A stretch of 64,000 bases of DNA from Whitmania pigra (taxonomy: Eukaryota > Annelida > Clitellata > Hirudinida > Haemopidae), in assembly GCA_021613335.1 (NCBI GenBank), contig JAJTWR010000450.1, positions 547,501 through 611,500 on the forward strand, written 5' to 3'. The notes below the pieces were generated by a model that did no database searches, was not told the origin of the DNA, and was given only the letters and a program-made list of their open reading frames with translations. Made by a program: the position numbers and the translations under genes. Below are positions 38,401-50,638 of the stretch, piece by piece (position 1 is the stretch's first letter; the number at the start of each line of letters is the position of its first letter).

Positions 38401-39191
38401 TCATTCTGGAATGTCATTCTACAAGTCTGAAGATCGAATCTCGACTTGCGTTCGGTTAGTTCTCGATTTTATTCAATTTACACTGCATCGAAATTTAGAG
38501 GAATTCTTCCGTTTTCTCTTCCAGATCGTGTTCCCACGAGCAGTATTATCCTGTTGCTCCTGCTTTCGTGTGAAAGGTTCTACTCTTTCGGGCACCATGC
38601 GACCATCACCTCCATCAGATGGGAAGCTGCCTACCATGGCTTTGAGGGAGATTTCCACACCAACTTCATTCCAGCAGTACTCATCGGGTTGAATACTTTT
38701 GCATCTCAAATCATCATCTCTTTGGCATTGCCTCTTCTGGTGTACTGGCCTTTCACCAGGGGTGAAGCGGGCGGAAAAAATATTCAGCCGGGAAATGATA
38801 ATCTCGTTTCAAATAGTGGTGGTGATGCTGTAAAAGGAGAGTTTTTGATCTGTGAGGAAAATAAGAAGAGTCTGATGTCACAGTTGTGTCTCAAGGCTAT
38901 GCTTCTATGTGCTCTGAAGGTAGTTGAATCATGATAATAATCTCGAACACGAATTAGCTGCATTATATGCATGGCATTAACAAATCGTTTTGACGTCTTT
39001 TTCAGCTACTTGGCGTGATGGTTTGCGTAACCGTTCACCGAAGGCATCTCATGGTGTGGAAGATCTTTGCTCCTCGGTTCATTTACGAGACCGTGGCGTT
39101 CTTTATTACGTCAGGCATATGTTTATTCAATTACTTCTTCTTTCTCAGGACGTTCACAGCTGCTGATAGTTTTGTTTCCAATTTGAGTTGA
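35436..39191 (+). CDS. PIGO: GPI ethanolamine phosphate transferase 3
   Basis: Adds phosphoethanolamine to the third mannose of the GPI anchor in the ER membrane, the group later joined to the protein. Exons 35436-36172, 36389-36542, 36723-38454, 38525-38919, 39006-39191; 3204 nt, 1067 aa (human 1089). An N-terminal signal anchor is followed by an alkaline-phosphatase-type domain. It has [12 protein letters not shown] (Asp66 metal ligand), [21 protein letters not shown] (catalytic Thr near 115-117), [23 protein letters not shown] (Asp221, His222, His225) and [15 protein letters not shown] (Asp263, His264, His272). All expected metal-site residues are present. From about residue 430 onward come many hydrophobic spans, and a late [23 protein letters not shown] block is characteristic of PIGO. 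The 1732-bp third exon is unusually long for this region. Confidence 0.97.
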
Positions 39192-39929
39192 TTCTCAATG
39201 ATAAATTTCATCCAGAAGATTTTGAACGATTGGCTTTTTTTTTTACTTATAAATCTCGTTTTATGCATGATGTTGAAATTTAAATCACATTTGTTATGAT
39301 TGCACAACTTGTTCTAAATGTTTGAATTCAAATTTGTAATCAGTATCTGTAAAATATATATTCCAATATGTAAATGAAAAAGTGGTTCATTTGCTTAAAC
39401 AGGGCTTTTAAAAGCCTCAAGTTGAGGGGGGAGCACACTAATCAAATATTACAACAGTAGTACTTGGGGATAGGCGGCAAGTTAAAGACACTGTCAAATC
39501 ACTCATCGAAACTTGTAATAGACAAATGGAAATGTCGAAAACTTTCTTAGCATCGCCATGTCCTTAATATGATCGATAGATTCAGAAAAATATTAAGGGG
39601 CATTCTGACATGGATAAGAATAAACTTAACCATGAGGCAGGCTGGGTTGCGAACTCAACACGTTATGACTTTCGTTGTTATATTTGCGTGCAGGTATGTG
39701 ACCCTTGCTCTTAAAGTCAAGATATTTTAACAATAGCCAAATGTAATCTTATCTATAATATGGATGGTTTAACAGAATAGCCTCATCAAACAAAGTTCAA
39801 ATATTTGAGAGCCAAATTAACTTTTAGTGAGTGTCGTTTTATTCTATTCGCGACATCGTCGGGCGATTGGTGCGAACATTCGGACGAGTTAAAGTTGGAT
39901 TTTGTGATTTTCATTTTGTTGCGCAGACG
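39192..39929. other. Spacer between PIGO and HSD17B4
   Basis: 738 bp between two genes on the same strand. It holds the dispersed repeat at about 39590-39720. The rest is PIGO 3' UTR and HSD17B4 promoter/5' UTR; no core motif was recognised. Confidence 0.5.
39590..39720. repeat. Dispersed repeat, SINE-like (copy 1)
   Basis: The block GAGGCAG..GCTGGGTTGCGAACTC, ACACGTTATGACT, then GCAGGTATGTGACCC matches 40809-40905 (GAGGCAG, GCTGGGTTTCAAACACG, ACACATTACGACT, GCAGGCATATGTAACCC) in the same order and spacing. Read on the minus strand, GTTTGAAACCC recalls a tRNA T-arm/B-box, so a tRNA-derived SINE is possible. Confidence 0.5.
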
Positions 39930-42900
39930 ATGCTACGATTCGAGGACAGAGTTGTTCTTGTTACGGGGGCTGGTAACGGTGCGTTTAAATGTTTATTTGA
40001 GTTTAAAGCGTAATTGTTAAACTTAAAAAGTCAAGAGGATTCATAACGTCATTGATATTGCAGGTTTGGGCAGAGAATATGCCCTTGCATTCGGTAGTAG
40101 AGGTGCATCAGTTGTAGGTATGTTACGAAGACAGTCATCTACACTAATGGAGTTTTTCTGCTAGTTTTTGAAACATTATTATTTAAGTGAATAATAATTT
40201 AATTAGTTAACGACCTGGGAGGAGATACTAGGGGAGAAGGCAAAAGTTCCAGTCCAGCAGACTCAGTGGTGGAAGAAATTATTACCAATGGAGGGAGAGC
40301 TGTTGCAAATTATGGTTTTATATTTGACTGCATTTGGCTTCATTTTAATATTGCCTAATGAACATATTAATTGCTTGTTAACTTAATTAAGACTTTATTT
40401 ATATTTTGTTCATGAATAAATGCACAAAAGCATGGTGATTTGAAAGTGTTCAATGATTTAATCAAACAATCAAATTTAATATTATTGTGAGTTTAGAATA
40501 AAATCATTTCATTTTAAGACTCAGTTGAAGAAGGAGCAAAATTGGTTGATTTTGCCATCGAGAAGTTTGGTAGAATTGGTGAGAATTGTTATTTGTTCAC
40601 AATTTTATTGGACGGAGTTACAGAATTGGCATGTTAGAGAAGCTAAATTATTGAAAAGACGAGTCGATAAAAATCATTTAGGACTTTCGAGCAAAAATTG
40701 TGAAAAATATTTTAGTGATGATGATGATGATGTAATTGTAACTTTATTTATATAGCGCCATACGAATAGCATCAGAGGTATTTCTTGCCCTCCATTTATA
40801 TAGCGCTGGAGGCAGTGGAAGCTGGGTTTCAAACACGACACATTACGACTGTTGCTATTACCGCCCTATGCAGGCATATGTAACCCATTCGGCCCCAGGA
40901 TAATTTGGTTAATTTGAAACATGCCTAAAAAATGATGACGTCTGCTATCCATCAGATGTTATTGTGCATAATGCTGGGATCTTGAGAGACAAGTCTTTTA
41001 TCAAGATGTCTGATTCTGATTGGGGTAGGCTTGCAAATATTTGAGCTTTTCTTTTTTCTTAAATTTTATTATTTCATGTCACATTGAATAATAACTTCAG
41101 AAACACCATTCAGATGGTAAACAAAATTGACTTTAAGACAGGAATGTGTAAATTAATGTACACTGTTGGAATCATTGAAACTTTTAATCTTACCAGACAT
41201 CATTCAGAGGATCCACCTGAGAAGTGTCTTTCTCATCACAAGAGCTGCTTGGCCTTACATGGTGAAGCAGAAGTTTGGAAGGTGAACCGGATATTGTTCT
41301 CTTTCTTTTTGATTTTTCTGGAATTTTGTCTCGATTCGTTCGGCAAAATTAACCGACAAACATTCGAGATGGCATACCGTATTATTGTTAATTTCTAATG
41401 ATCGAATTTCTGATCGGATGAACTTTCACATCTTATCACACATATTCGTGCAGGATAATAACGATCTCCTCGTCTGCTGGTATCTACGGTAACTTCGGGC
41501 AGGCCAACTACTCGGCCGCCAAGATGGGGGTGGTGGGTATGACCCGCACCCTGGCTTTGGAGGGCAAGAAGTACAACATACTGTGCAACAGCATTGCACC
41601 CATTGCTGGGTCAAGGCTCACCAGATCCATTATGCCGGACGGTTGTTGTTCATTTTTGCTTTGCTTTTGAGTTGAATTTATGTCTGGAAATGAAAATTCT
41701 ACGTTACTTTTTTAAGATCCCTAACGAAGTTTATTGCCCTAATTGCATCATTGCTAGTATATTCTGCTGACTTTATTCTTCTTGGGTGTAGATGTTGTAG
41801 ATGCCCTGAAGGCTAAATATGTTTCTCCCCTGGTGCTGTGGCTCAGCCACGAGGACTGCAAGGACACGGGGAATCTCTTCGAGTGTGGGGCCGGTTGGGT
41901 TGGAAAACGTTAGAAACATGTTTTATGCTAGCTTTTGTGATAGTAACAACGTTGACTGTAGGAATAAATAGTTAACTGTAGTAATAAATAGTTAACTGTA
42001 GGAATAAATAGTTAACCGTAGTAATAAATAGTCAAGTGTAGTAACTGTGGTGTCGACCAAGAAGCATTGTTTTTCTTGTGAGACATCAAATGAGAGAATG
42101 CTTGCTCGTTAATCGTGCACTGATTGCTTGTAGAACTCTGTGTTTTCATTTGGAATTTTATTTATTTTTAATGTTTAATATTCCATTTAAGTGAGGTGGG
42201 AGAGAACTGACGGCAAAGTGATTCGCAGGAATGACAACCCAATGCTTCCAGAGGATGGTGAGTTGGGTGGAGCTAGTTTTGAAAAACCATTTGCGATTAG
42301 TAAGTTTAAGTTTAACATTAACATAATTTATTCTTATCCAGTGAGAGACAACTGGGAGCAGATTTGTGACTTTAAGCATTCTCATCATCCTGTGAACATC
42401 CATGGTTTGCGTGACATTTTAAGAATTTTGTTCTCAATTTTTGTCTCTGGAAATCTTTAAATAATAAATATTCTTTAAGAGTTATAAATGGACTTCACAA
42501 ACTGTCTTAGGTGAATTAGAAAAATTTGATAAAACATTAAATTCAAATTGATTTGTTTCCTTAACGTTGCCATAACGACGTTATCATCCCCAGACGCCAA
42601 TGCTGCCTACTTTTCGGCACTGCAAGCATTCGAAGGGAAGGAATCCAAGGATGGAAAGAACACTTTTCCATCAAATGTGAGATGATGTTGTCATCGAGAT
42701 TAGAACCTTTTTTTTTAAACAAAGATGTTTTCTTTATACAAATTTTTATTTAGATATTTTCACCACTTTCAATATTTATTTACTTAATTATTTTACACAT
42801 GATTACATCTATTGTGATTTTAAGGATGTTTCGACGGGGTCAAGTAAAATTTCTGAGGCGACATTCAACTATTGTGAAAGGGATGTCATTCTCTATGCCC

Positions 42901-44503
42901 TTGGAGGTTTATAGTAGTCACTTTCCATCCTTCATGTACAAATAATACAGTCACAATTATCGACGTTAATGTCATACTTTTTTTGCAGTCGGAGTGTCAA
43001 CGAAGCACGACGACCACCTCAGGTTCTTGTACGAGAATGCGTCCAATTTCTGCGCTCTCCCTACGTTCGCCATTTCTCCTCTGGCGAGCCTCATGAGTGA
43101 AACCATGGCCGAATGTACCATCAACGGAAACAGCATCGACCTAAGCCAGGTACAGAGGTCAATCGATCGATGGAATGGTTGCAACGCTTATCAGACCCAA
43201 TGATCATGATGAGTAATGTTCTCCAGGTCCTCCATGGCGAACAGTACCTGGAGTTGTTCAAGCCTCTGCCAACCTCTGGCACACTCAGCTGCAAGAGTTA
43301 CATTGCTGAACTCCTCGACAAGGGTTCAGGGGCTGCTGCTATCGTAAATGGTTGGAATTTGTGACTTGCGGTGCCAATATTGATGGTGGTATGGTAATGA
43401 TGGTTTGAACCTAGTTTATCTACATTTTCAGTGGATATTTCTGACAACACTGGGAGCAAAATTGGCTTTGCTCAGGGAGTAATCTTTATTCAGAGGGCGG
43501 GAGGATTTGGAGGTGAAAGGTCATCAAAAAAGGTCGTGCCATTGGTCGACCGTCCAAAACGAAGCCCCGATGCCAGTGCGGAGGAAGCCACATTTGTTGA
43601 CCAGGTTGAACTTTCATCGCTTTGCAGTAAAACTTACATTGGATCATCCTCAATGAACTGCTGGCGAGATCAAGATATCAGACTTCTTTCTGATGGCATT
43701 AACAATTTGATCCATATCGCTTGTAGGACTCTGCTTTTCATTAAGTTTATTATTTATTCATATTTGTCTTTTCCATCACAAAGAAATGCTTTCTTTCAAC
43801 AGGCAGCCATTTATAGGCTCTCGGGAGATAAGAACCCGCTCCACATTGATCCATCTTTTGCTTCCCTTGGAGGTCTGCTTCAAACTCTTAAGCCATCTTT
43901 CAGAGTTTCACCTTTCTAGTCGTTTTGATAAAGTTGATCTTAGAATGTGAACTTAATGACGTGTGCATAATGTCTCATAATGAAAATATATTGCTTCAAT
44001 TTTTAAATCCATTCAAGGTTTTCCCACTCCGATCCTGCACGGACTCGCGACTTATGGCGTGGCTGTTCGTCACGTGTTGAAGAAGTTTTGTGACAACGAC
44101 ATCACAAAGTTCAAGGCTGTCAAAGTCATTAACGCCTTTTTATAACAACCACTAAAAGCTGTTTTAATGCATAGATTAATAATCAGTATCAATTACTCAG
44201 TAGTCGTATAGCAGCTAGTTTATTGTTATGGTTGATTGAATCCTTCTTCAGGCAAGATTTTCCAGCCCAGTGCTTCCAGGTCAAACCCTCAGAACCGACA
44301 TGTGGAGAGAAGGAAAGAGAATCCACTTCGAGACCAAGGTAGGTCGGAGTTCAACAGTTGCATTCAATGAAATAGGTGATTCCACTGGGGATAAATGACT
44401 TGTTCTGCAGGTGATTGAGACTGGAAAGGTGTGCCTCACAGGTGGTTATGTGGATTTGACTGACAGCAACAAAAGTTCACCTTCTCCGTTGTCTAAACTT
44501 TAA
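39930..44503 (+). CDS. HSD17B4: Peroxisomal multifunctional enzyme type 2, lacking SCP2
   Basis: Bifunctional D-specific enzyme of peroxisomal beta-oxidation: 2-enoyl-CoA hydratase 2 plus (3R)-hydroxyacyl-CoA dehydrogenase. Exons 39930-39978, 40064-40117, 40207-40314, 40519-40578, 40956-41024, 41197-41281, 41454-41641, 41792-41908, 42192-42257, 42342-42404, 42594-42676, 42825-42906, 42989-43149, 43227-43350, 43432-43604, 43803-43872, 44018-44124, 44252-44338, 44411-44503; 1839 nt, 612 aa. The SDR domain has the NAD site VTGAGNGLGREYA, the HNAG motif and catalytic Ser147-149, Tyr161 and Lys165 in [20 protein letters not shown]. The MaoC/hydratase-2 domain has [13 protein letters not shown] with Asp503, Asn505 and His508. 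The protein stops directly after the hydratase fold with SKL, a type 1 peroxisome signal; vertebrate forms add an SCP2 domain before AKL. No in-frame ATG lies upstream. Confidence 0.97.
40736..40905. repeat. Dispersed repeat, SINE-like (copy 2, HSD17B4 intron 4)
   Basis: Begins ACTTTATTTATATAGCGCC, then TAGCATCAGAGG, and repeats TTTATATAGCGC at 40796. It shares its left part with 26967-27015 and its right part with 39590-39720, so the three loci are copies of one family. Confidence 0.6.
41951..42047. repeat. 20-bp minisatellite, about 5 copies (HSD17B4 intron 8)
   Basis: Units GTTAACTGTAGGAATAAATA and GTTAACTGTAGTAATAAATA alternate, so the array has a 40-bp higher-order period. Confidence 0.9.
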
Positions 44504-45253
44504 CCTTTGACATGACTGCAATGTTCTAACAAGTCACTTACAAACTTGCAAAATGTTACTGCCATTCTGAATTAATTCTTTGTTCGCAGGTGGATTAACC
44601 GATAAAATGTTTTGTGATGAGAGTTTAATGATAATTTGATTGATAAGTTGAGGATGATTTATTTACTTTAAACTCATTGCCAATACAACCAAATGGACAC
44701 AAAAAATATATAAAGCAATAGTTTGACTTAAACATTAAGGTCGTTGTTTATTTTTACGTAGCGACAGCATAACATCGGAGGCACCACGAATTCTTCCATT
44801 GCTCCTAACGATAAACGATTCATTCACAAAAACTTCTAGAATTTCTGAGCATCACGGACACTGTCACAATAGCAACCTTTGTCAAAAAATTTCAAATTAA
44901 CAAGAACGAGACTTGATTCACGACAGGAGGGAATGTCTCTGACAAGTTTAAAAAGAAAAACAAAAATTAAATTTAGACGACAAGGACTCTTAGTAGACAG
45001 TCGCAAAGCTTCCTATTTCCCATTGTCGAAAAAACGTCACGGCAACGATCCACAGAACGACAAAATTGATTTACATGACGAAAACAAAGCCGACGGTCAC
45101 CACGTTAAGAGTCGTAGAAATTCATTTGTCCTAAAACGGTCCCCGGGCAAAATCGTGGCTTAAGGTCGAGAACCCTTGAAACCCTAACCCTGAGAACTTA
45201 AGAACCCGTTCGGGAAAATGTCGGCATCGACCGGGCATTCGATCCTACCTGCG
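44504..45253. other. Convergent spacer between HSD17B4 and zinc-finger gene
   Basis: Holds the 3' UTRs of both genes. A 94-residue open frame at 44879-45163 (+) is Lys/Arg-rich. It has no recognised domain and overlaps where the minus-strand gene's 3' UTR should be; it is not called. Confidence 0.5.
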
Positions 45254-46647
45254 CTATATCGCTCCTTCGTATTCTTCGTGTTTTATTTTCACGTCTGGGA
45301 GAAAACCAGGCATCTCGAACATCACCCCGGGCTCCTCTGAATCGCCTCCCTCCATATCATCGGGGTCTGTGGTGTCGAGGTGGCCCTGTTCCACTCCGAC
45401 TTCTCTCCTCTGACCGGCCGAGCACTTCTTTAGGTGGGCTTCGTAGTTTGATCTGAGCGTCGTCTTGCCGCAGTTCGTGCAGACGAGTCTGGAGGCGTCA
45501 TTGTGTCTGTCGAGGTGGAGCATGTACCTGTTCCTCTGGAGAAACTGCCGGCCACAATGTTCGCAGATGTACTTGCCTCCGACCTGTCGATAAAGGAATT
45601 CAAAAAGCATTTCAATCAAATAAAGTTAACAGATCAATTAAGATTATCATTAATCTAATTGAAGTACAATTTATATTTTGATGATGTCATAAGGCCACCA
45701 GTTTCTAAAACGTAAATTTATGCTGTCTGCAGTTTACGGGTGCAAAACTCCGCCCACCTGGTGAACTGTCACTATGTGATTGGCCAGGCAGAATTTCTTT
45801 GAGAAAGAGGCTTCGCACAACCGACACGAATAGGGCCTCGAGGAAGATGGGGAGAATTCCTGGTAGCCTAGCAACTCGGCCGTGTGTTTTGTCATGGCAA
45901 CCCCATGGGCTAACTCCCTCCTCACTCGTAGCTTTCTCACTGGGGAGGCCATCTCTCTCTGCACGGAGTGGTCGTCTGCCACCATCGAGCCATAATCTGC
46001 TATCGCAATGGCCTCGTCATCTCTGACTTCGAAACCTTGGAGTTCTATTTTATTTCTGTCCTGGTCTGCATACTGGCCCTTGTCAAAGCAATTTATTTGA
46101 CCTGAAGGAAAATTGTTGCAGTATCCTGCATCCAAGAGGTTTGGCTGGAATTTTTAAACATGTGTTTACTCATGTACAGAAAATCTGTTCATTTTACTAG
46201 ATCCAAAATCTGCTTCATGGTATTGCAAATCAATTAATCTACTAATAGCTAAAACATCGATACAATCGAAATAATAACGGCAATTCCAAAACTCACCTGA
46301 AACATGACCGGTTGCTGAGCATTGTAATCCGTCTCGTTGCTCTCGCCATCTTGCGAGTTTGTTTCATCAGGCACCCTGGTCGACCTGGGATGAGAGCTTT
46401 TTCTCTTCCTCGATTTTGACCTCGGAAGCGAGTCATCGAGATCCGACCGAGGCAACATCGGACTCTCGAACGACTCCGATATTTCGACCAAGAAGACCTC
46501 TTGGTTGCATAAGGTTATCCCTATTAGGCCTTGTACTTTAATGACATCACAACCGATCATCCCATTCCTACACAAAGTAGAAATGGTCTGACACACGAGA
46601 TTAGACCACTTGTCTTTTTCATTTTTCATGCTACCAAAGTCTGACAT
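45254..46647 (-). CDS. C2H2 zinc-finger protein, three fingers
   Basis: Probable nuclear DNA-binding protein; target unknown. Minus-strand exons 46647-46297, 46144-45758 and 45583-45254 give 1068 nt, 355 aa, all introns in phase 0. The first about 60 residues (MSDFGSMKNEKDKWSNLV...) are mixed hydrophobic and not a BTB, KRAB or SET domain that I recognise. A basic stretch PRSKSRKRKSS may be a nuclear signal. Finger 1 (CRLCEASFSKKFCLANHIVTVH, about 222-245) is split from finger 2 (CEHCGRQFLQRNRYMLHLDRH, about 253-273) by an intron. Finger 3 (CTNCGKTTLRSNYEAHLKKC, about 281-300) has Cys for the last His. The tail is acidic. Exon 2 has an alternative acceptor close by; the one chosen keeps the frame. 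Confidence 0.85.
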
Positions 46648-48931
46648 CTTCTAATGCTAACTAAAAATCACAAAACGTAGAAACAATTATTAGCCAAAAA
46701 AATGAATTAACTTCTTTATACACTATATCAATGATTCTCAAAGCAACAGGTGGAATCGCAGCTTTACTACGTAGGCTCAGATTAGATGGTTTTGTTTTTA
46801 AAATGATTGCGGATCAAAATTTGCGTTTAACTCAGAATTATTCATGAAGAAATCGACTAAAATGCTGTGATCCATGGTTTAGGCCGTGCCAATATGTATC
46901 CAAACTGGATGCAGAATCAGACAATTACCTAATTGGAGAATAAAACAATCCACTCACAGAATAAGAAACGTGCAAAGAATAAAACAAATTTATCTCCAAT
47001 ATCGGATTGAAAAATACTGGAACCGAACCGAATCAATTGCAAAGATTATCGAGTTCAAAACAAACAACTTCGCGTGTTGGTGGTGAGAATACACAACGTC
47101 ATAATATTTTTACATTTGTTAACTTTAAATTATCACTAAATAAATAATTTAATTTGCTTTTGTTTCTGTTCTTAATCTAAAAGTCTATTTCACCACAACC
47201 CCCTACTATACAAGAAAATCTTTTGGGCATTCTTAGAAAGTACCGCTGTTCCAGTTATCATATTTTGAATTTGTTAGTTTCAAAAATTTTATTCAATTCA
47301 GGACATTTATCAACTTTTTTTTTGAGTGACTTTAAGAGATTGCACATTGCTAACTAGACCTAGAATAAATTTTAATAGTTATAGCCAGATGGTTTCAAAG
47401 CCTAGAGGGGCCTTAGAGAAGCTAGTGCATGACTCCTTAAATAAATTTGAGTAATGTTTGAACTGGGTCAACTAGTCATAACTTTTGGATTTAAACTTAG
47501 GATTGAACTTGTCTGTGGGTTGATAAATGTCATGATTTGAGACCAGTTCAAAGAGCGAAAAAATTATCAATCAACTATTACTGATTCAGCAACAGTTTTT
47601 AATGCTTTGAAGATGTGAGCATCTGAGTTAAACGAAAGGAATGTCTCAATTAGCGTTGTAACTTCCCCATTTCATTTATGGAATGCCTTTTCAGAGGAAA
47701 GACTCAATTTAAACCAATTGGCAATTATTACTTAGATTGATATTAGAATAACAACAACTAAGATGAAACATTTCTCAATGCATGCCAGGTTACAACTGTA
47801 TCCAATATTCTGAGATGGGTGAGGCAAATATATAATTCTGGTTTTTATTTCTCAACATATAAACTACCAGACAGAATTACAAATCTATGATTTACAAATT
47901 TCGATCGGACGTTGAGACTCTCATAATCTATCAGTGCCATTGTAAAATATCGCCTCAAGTGGTATCCAAGTTTAGGAATTCCGTGCAAGAAATCCCGGCA
48001 CTGAGGAGACATTGAAGTTTGTTCGTGTCCGACGAGCATTTTATCACTCCTATAATTGAATCTGATTTGCCCTCAGAGCTTCTCTGGAATGAAATTTTGG
48101 GAGGCCAAACAAACTACATGAACCTGGCAACTCTACAACATTAATATTAAATCAAAGAATATAATTACCAAAATAGTATGATACACATTAATAATTATTA
48201 TTATAATTATAATGCAATATAATTTTATTATAATATAATTATATTACTATTAATGTGGCACTATACAACTTACCAATCATGATCAGGAGATTCTTGAAAA
48301 TAGACTTCTCCATGTTATTTACATAAATAAATTTAACGACATTAGACTGATTACATTTCTCATTAAATTTCTAAAAAGTGACATTTTACTGCTTGACGGA
48401 TTTCATAATTATGTCATTATGATGGATCTCCAGAATCAAATAAATGTATTCGTCTGAACTTCCTAAAATCGCATAAACCAAAAATACATCTTTCATAACA
48501 ATCCTAAAAACCATAAACATCGAAAATAACTACCCTCATTAAGTAATAATTTCAACAATTTCATCCTAGCCTGATGATAATATGATAATATTCTGGTCTC
48601 AGTAATTTCTCTGAGCACGTGTTATTTTTCCATGCGCCATTGTTGTCCATTATTTCTTATCCACTCAAACCAACGGGAGGTCGCGTTGATTGGAAGAACA
48701 CTGCTTGATTTTTCCTTCAACATCAGTACCAGAGCACACTCGTTTAGGCGGGAATGATGCAGAACATCAAGATCCATCTCCAGTTGCCTGTTCAGCATTC
48801 ATTTCCGCTTCTTTCGACGATCGATGTTTCGGCTCTTCAATTTCCTCTTTTGCCTCGAACCATTTATCGCGAGCTTTTATTTTCGTTAATTTTTAATTAA
48901 TTATTTATTTATTGTTATTATTCCATCTCAG
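46648..48931. other. Spacer with two weak exon-like frames
   Basis: No gene could be established. A 64-residue minus-strand frame at 48036-47845 is open with AATAAA overlapping its stop. Separately, a minus-strand ATG at 48314 opens a short signal-peptide-like stretch (MEKSIFKNLLIMI) ended by a perfect GTAAGT donor at about 48274. The two do not join in one frame through the acceptors I could see. Confidence 0.35.
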
Positions 48932-49110
48932 ATGACGGTGGGTTGAAAGCATGGATGGAAAACAAATCTAAGAAGTATTTCCGACGCCTCACCTGGACAC
49001 CTCAGAGATCAAAGTCTGACTTCCCTGCAGATGGCGGATTTAAGTGTGGACGGATTCAAAGGTTTATGAAGATCCCCTTCATCTTCGCCACAAAAAGATT
49101 TTCAGTTGAG
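48932..49110 (+). pseudogene. Orphan exon resembling CHAF1B (CAF-1 p60)
   Basis: A 179-bp open island with a CATCTCAG acceptor and GTAGAA donor. It is more GC-rich than its flanks. In the phase-1 frame it reads SKKYFRRLTWTPQRSKSDFP, then ADGG, and later FIFATKRFSVE. CHAF1B has FFRRLxFTPDGS..L.TPAG followed by a YVFSRK block in the same order, so this looks like a diverged copy of that single exon. No neighbouring CHAF1B exons were found on either side, which points to a fragment rather than a working gene. It could instead be one exon of an unrecognised gene. Confidence 0.4.
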
Positions 49111-50065
49111 GTAGAAAAAAAAAATTGAACAGAAAATTCCTGCAAACAATAAAATATTGTTGCGAATTAATTTTTTTTGGTAATAATATCATATTCAACG
49201 ACATTAAAATGATGTTGCACATTTAAATTTGTACACGAAATATTAATCAAATAAAAAATTGCGCTATTGACATCATATTTGACAAAATTAAAATGATGCT
49301 GCAAATTTATAATTTGTCTTCTTTAACGAACTCATGAACAGCGATTTCAATGAAACTGAACAAACTCCTTGAAGGGAATTTCATTAATTTTATTCTAGTA
49401 TTCAATTAATCACATAATTTATCAATTAAATAATTGCTAATCAAATAATCTATTCATTACAAAAATTTAACCGTAGTCAAGTTTAGTTACTCTGGATTAA
49501 TCATCCAACAACAACAACAATAATAATGATAATAATAATAATAAGCTATTGTAAGTATTATAATTATAATTTATTATAAGATCCAAAGTTATTATAAATA
49601 TAATCATAATAATGTAGTCCATTCCGTATCTATGCATCCTCGAAAAATATATGAATAAATTACTTCAAATGGAAGATGAAGCCATTAAACAATGTCAAGG
49701 GAAAAATTCATTAATAAGAAAAATATAATTCCCACTGAGGGGTAATCAATTTATTGCTAAAGGACCTGTTGGACTGATAACAAATGTCATTTGTTATTGG
49801 CGAAGCGATCCTAAATTGACGTAATATGGCATTTTACATTATTCATTATGTTACATTCATTTTAACCATTTAAAAAAATGAACAACAAATCCGCAATCTA
49901 AAGAAGCATTAATAATAATAATAATAATAATATTTCATGATTTATTAACTACCAAATTAACAACATTTATTAATAATAAATCGCTATCATAGTTCATTAA
50001 TATTACGTCATCACATAATCACAATTATATATATATAATAATCATCTAATATTATTATAATTAAC
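49111..50065. other. AT-rich spacer
   Basis: Very AT-rich, with small AAT tracts near 49518-49543 and 49911-49932. No exon seen. Confidence 0.6.
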
Positions 50066-50097
<32 letters not shown>

Positions 50098-50129
50098 ATT
50101 ATTATTATTATATTATTATTATTATCATT

Positions 50130-50224
<95 letters not shown>

Positions 50225-50393
50225 ATCATCATCATCATCATCATCATCATCGTCATCATCATCGTCATCATCATCATCATCATCATATCATCATCATCAT
50301 TATCATCATCATTATCATTATTATTATTATTATTACATAGAATAATTATCTAATATTTGTTATAATTAACTATTATTATTATTATTATTATTA

Positions 50394-50474
<81 letters not shown>
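50066..50474. repeat. Compound (ATT)n-(ATC)n-(ATT)n microsatellite
   Basis: ATT tract (50069-50124), then about 190 bp of ATC with a few CGT variants and two 1-bp slips, then ATT again, a short interruption around 50335-50365 and a further ATT tract to 50474. Confidence 0.95.
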
Positions 50475-50479
<5 letters not shown>

Positions 50480-50638
50480 ATGATTAACTAATATTATTTT
50501 TATTAATTCATTGCATCACTCGACACCCGGACCAACCTGCGACAGATGCGAGGGCAAAGGCATTTATTTATCTTCGGTTAATGTACCGTTGAAATAGAAA
50601 ATTCTCAGCTAATTGCCATGTTGTCGAGAAACACCGAT

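Noticed and set aside
44879..45163. 94-codon Lys/Arg-rich ORF between HSD17B4 and the zinc-finger gene
   Set aside because: No recognisable domain and no splice context, and it lies in the expected 3' UTR overlap of two convergent genes.
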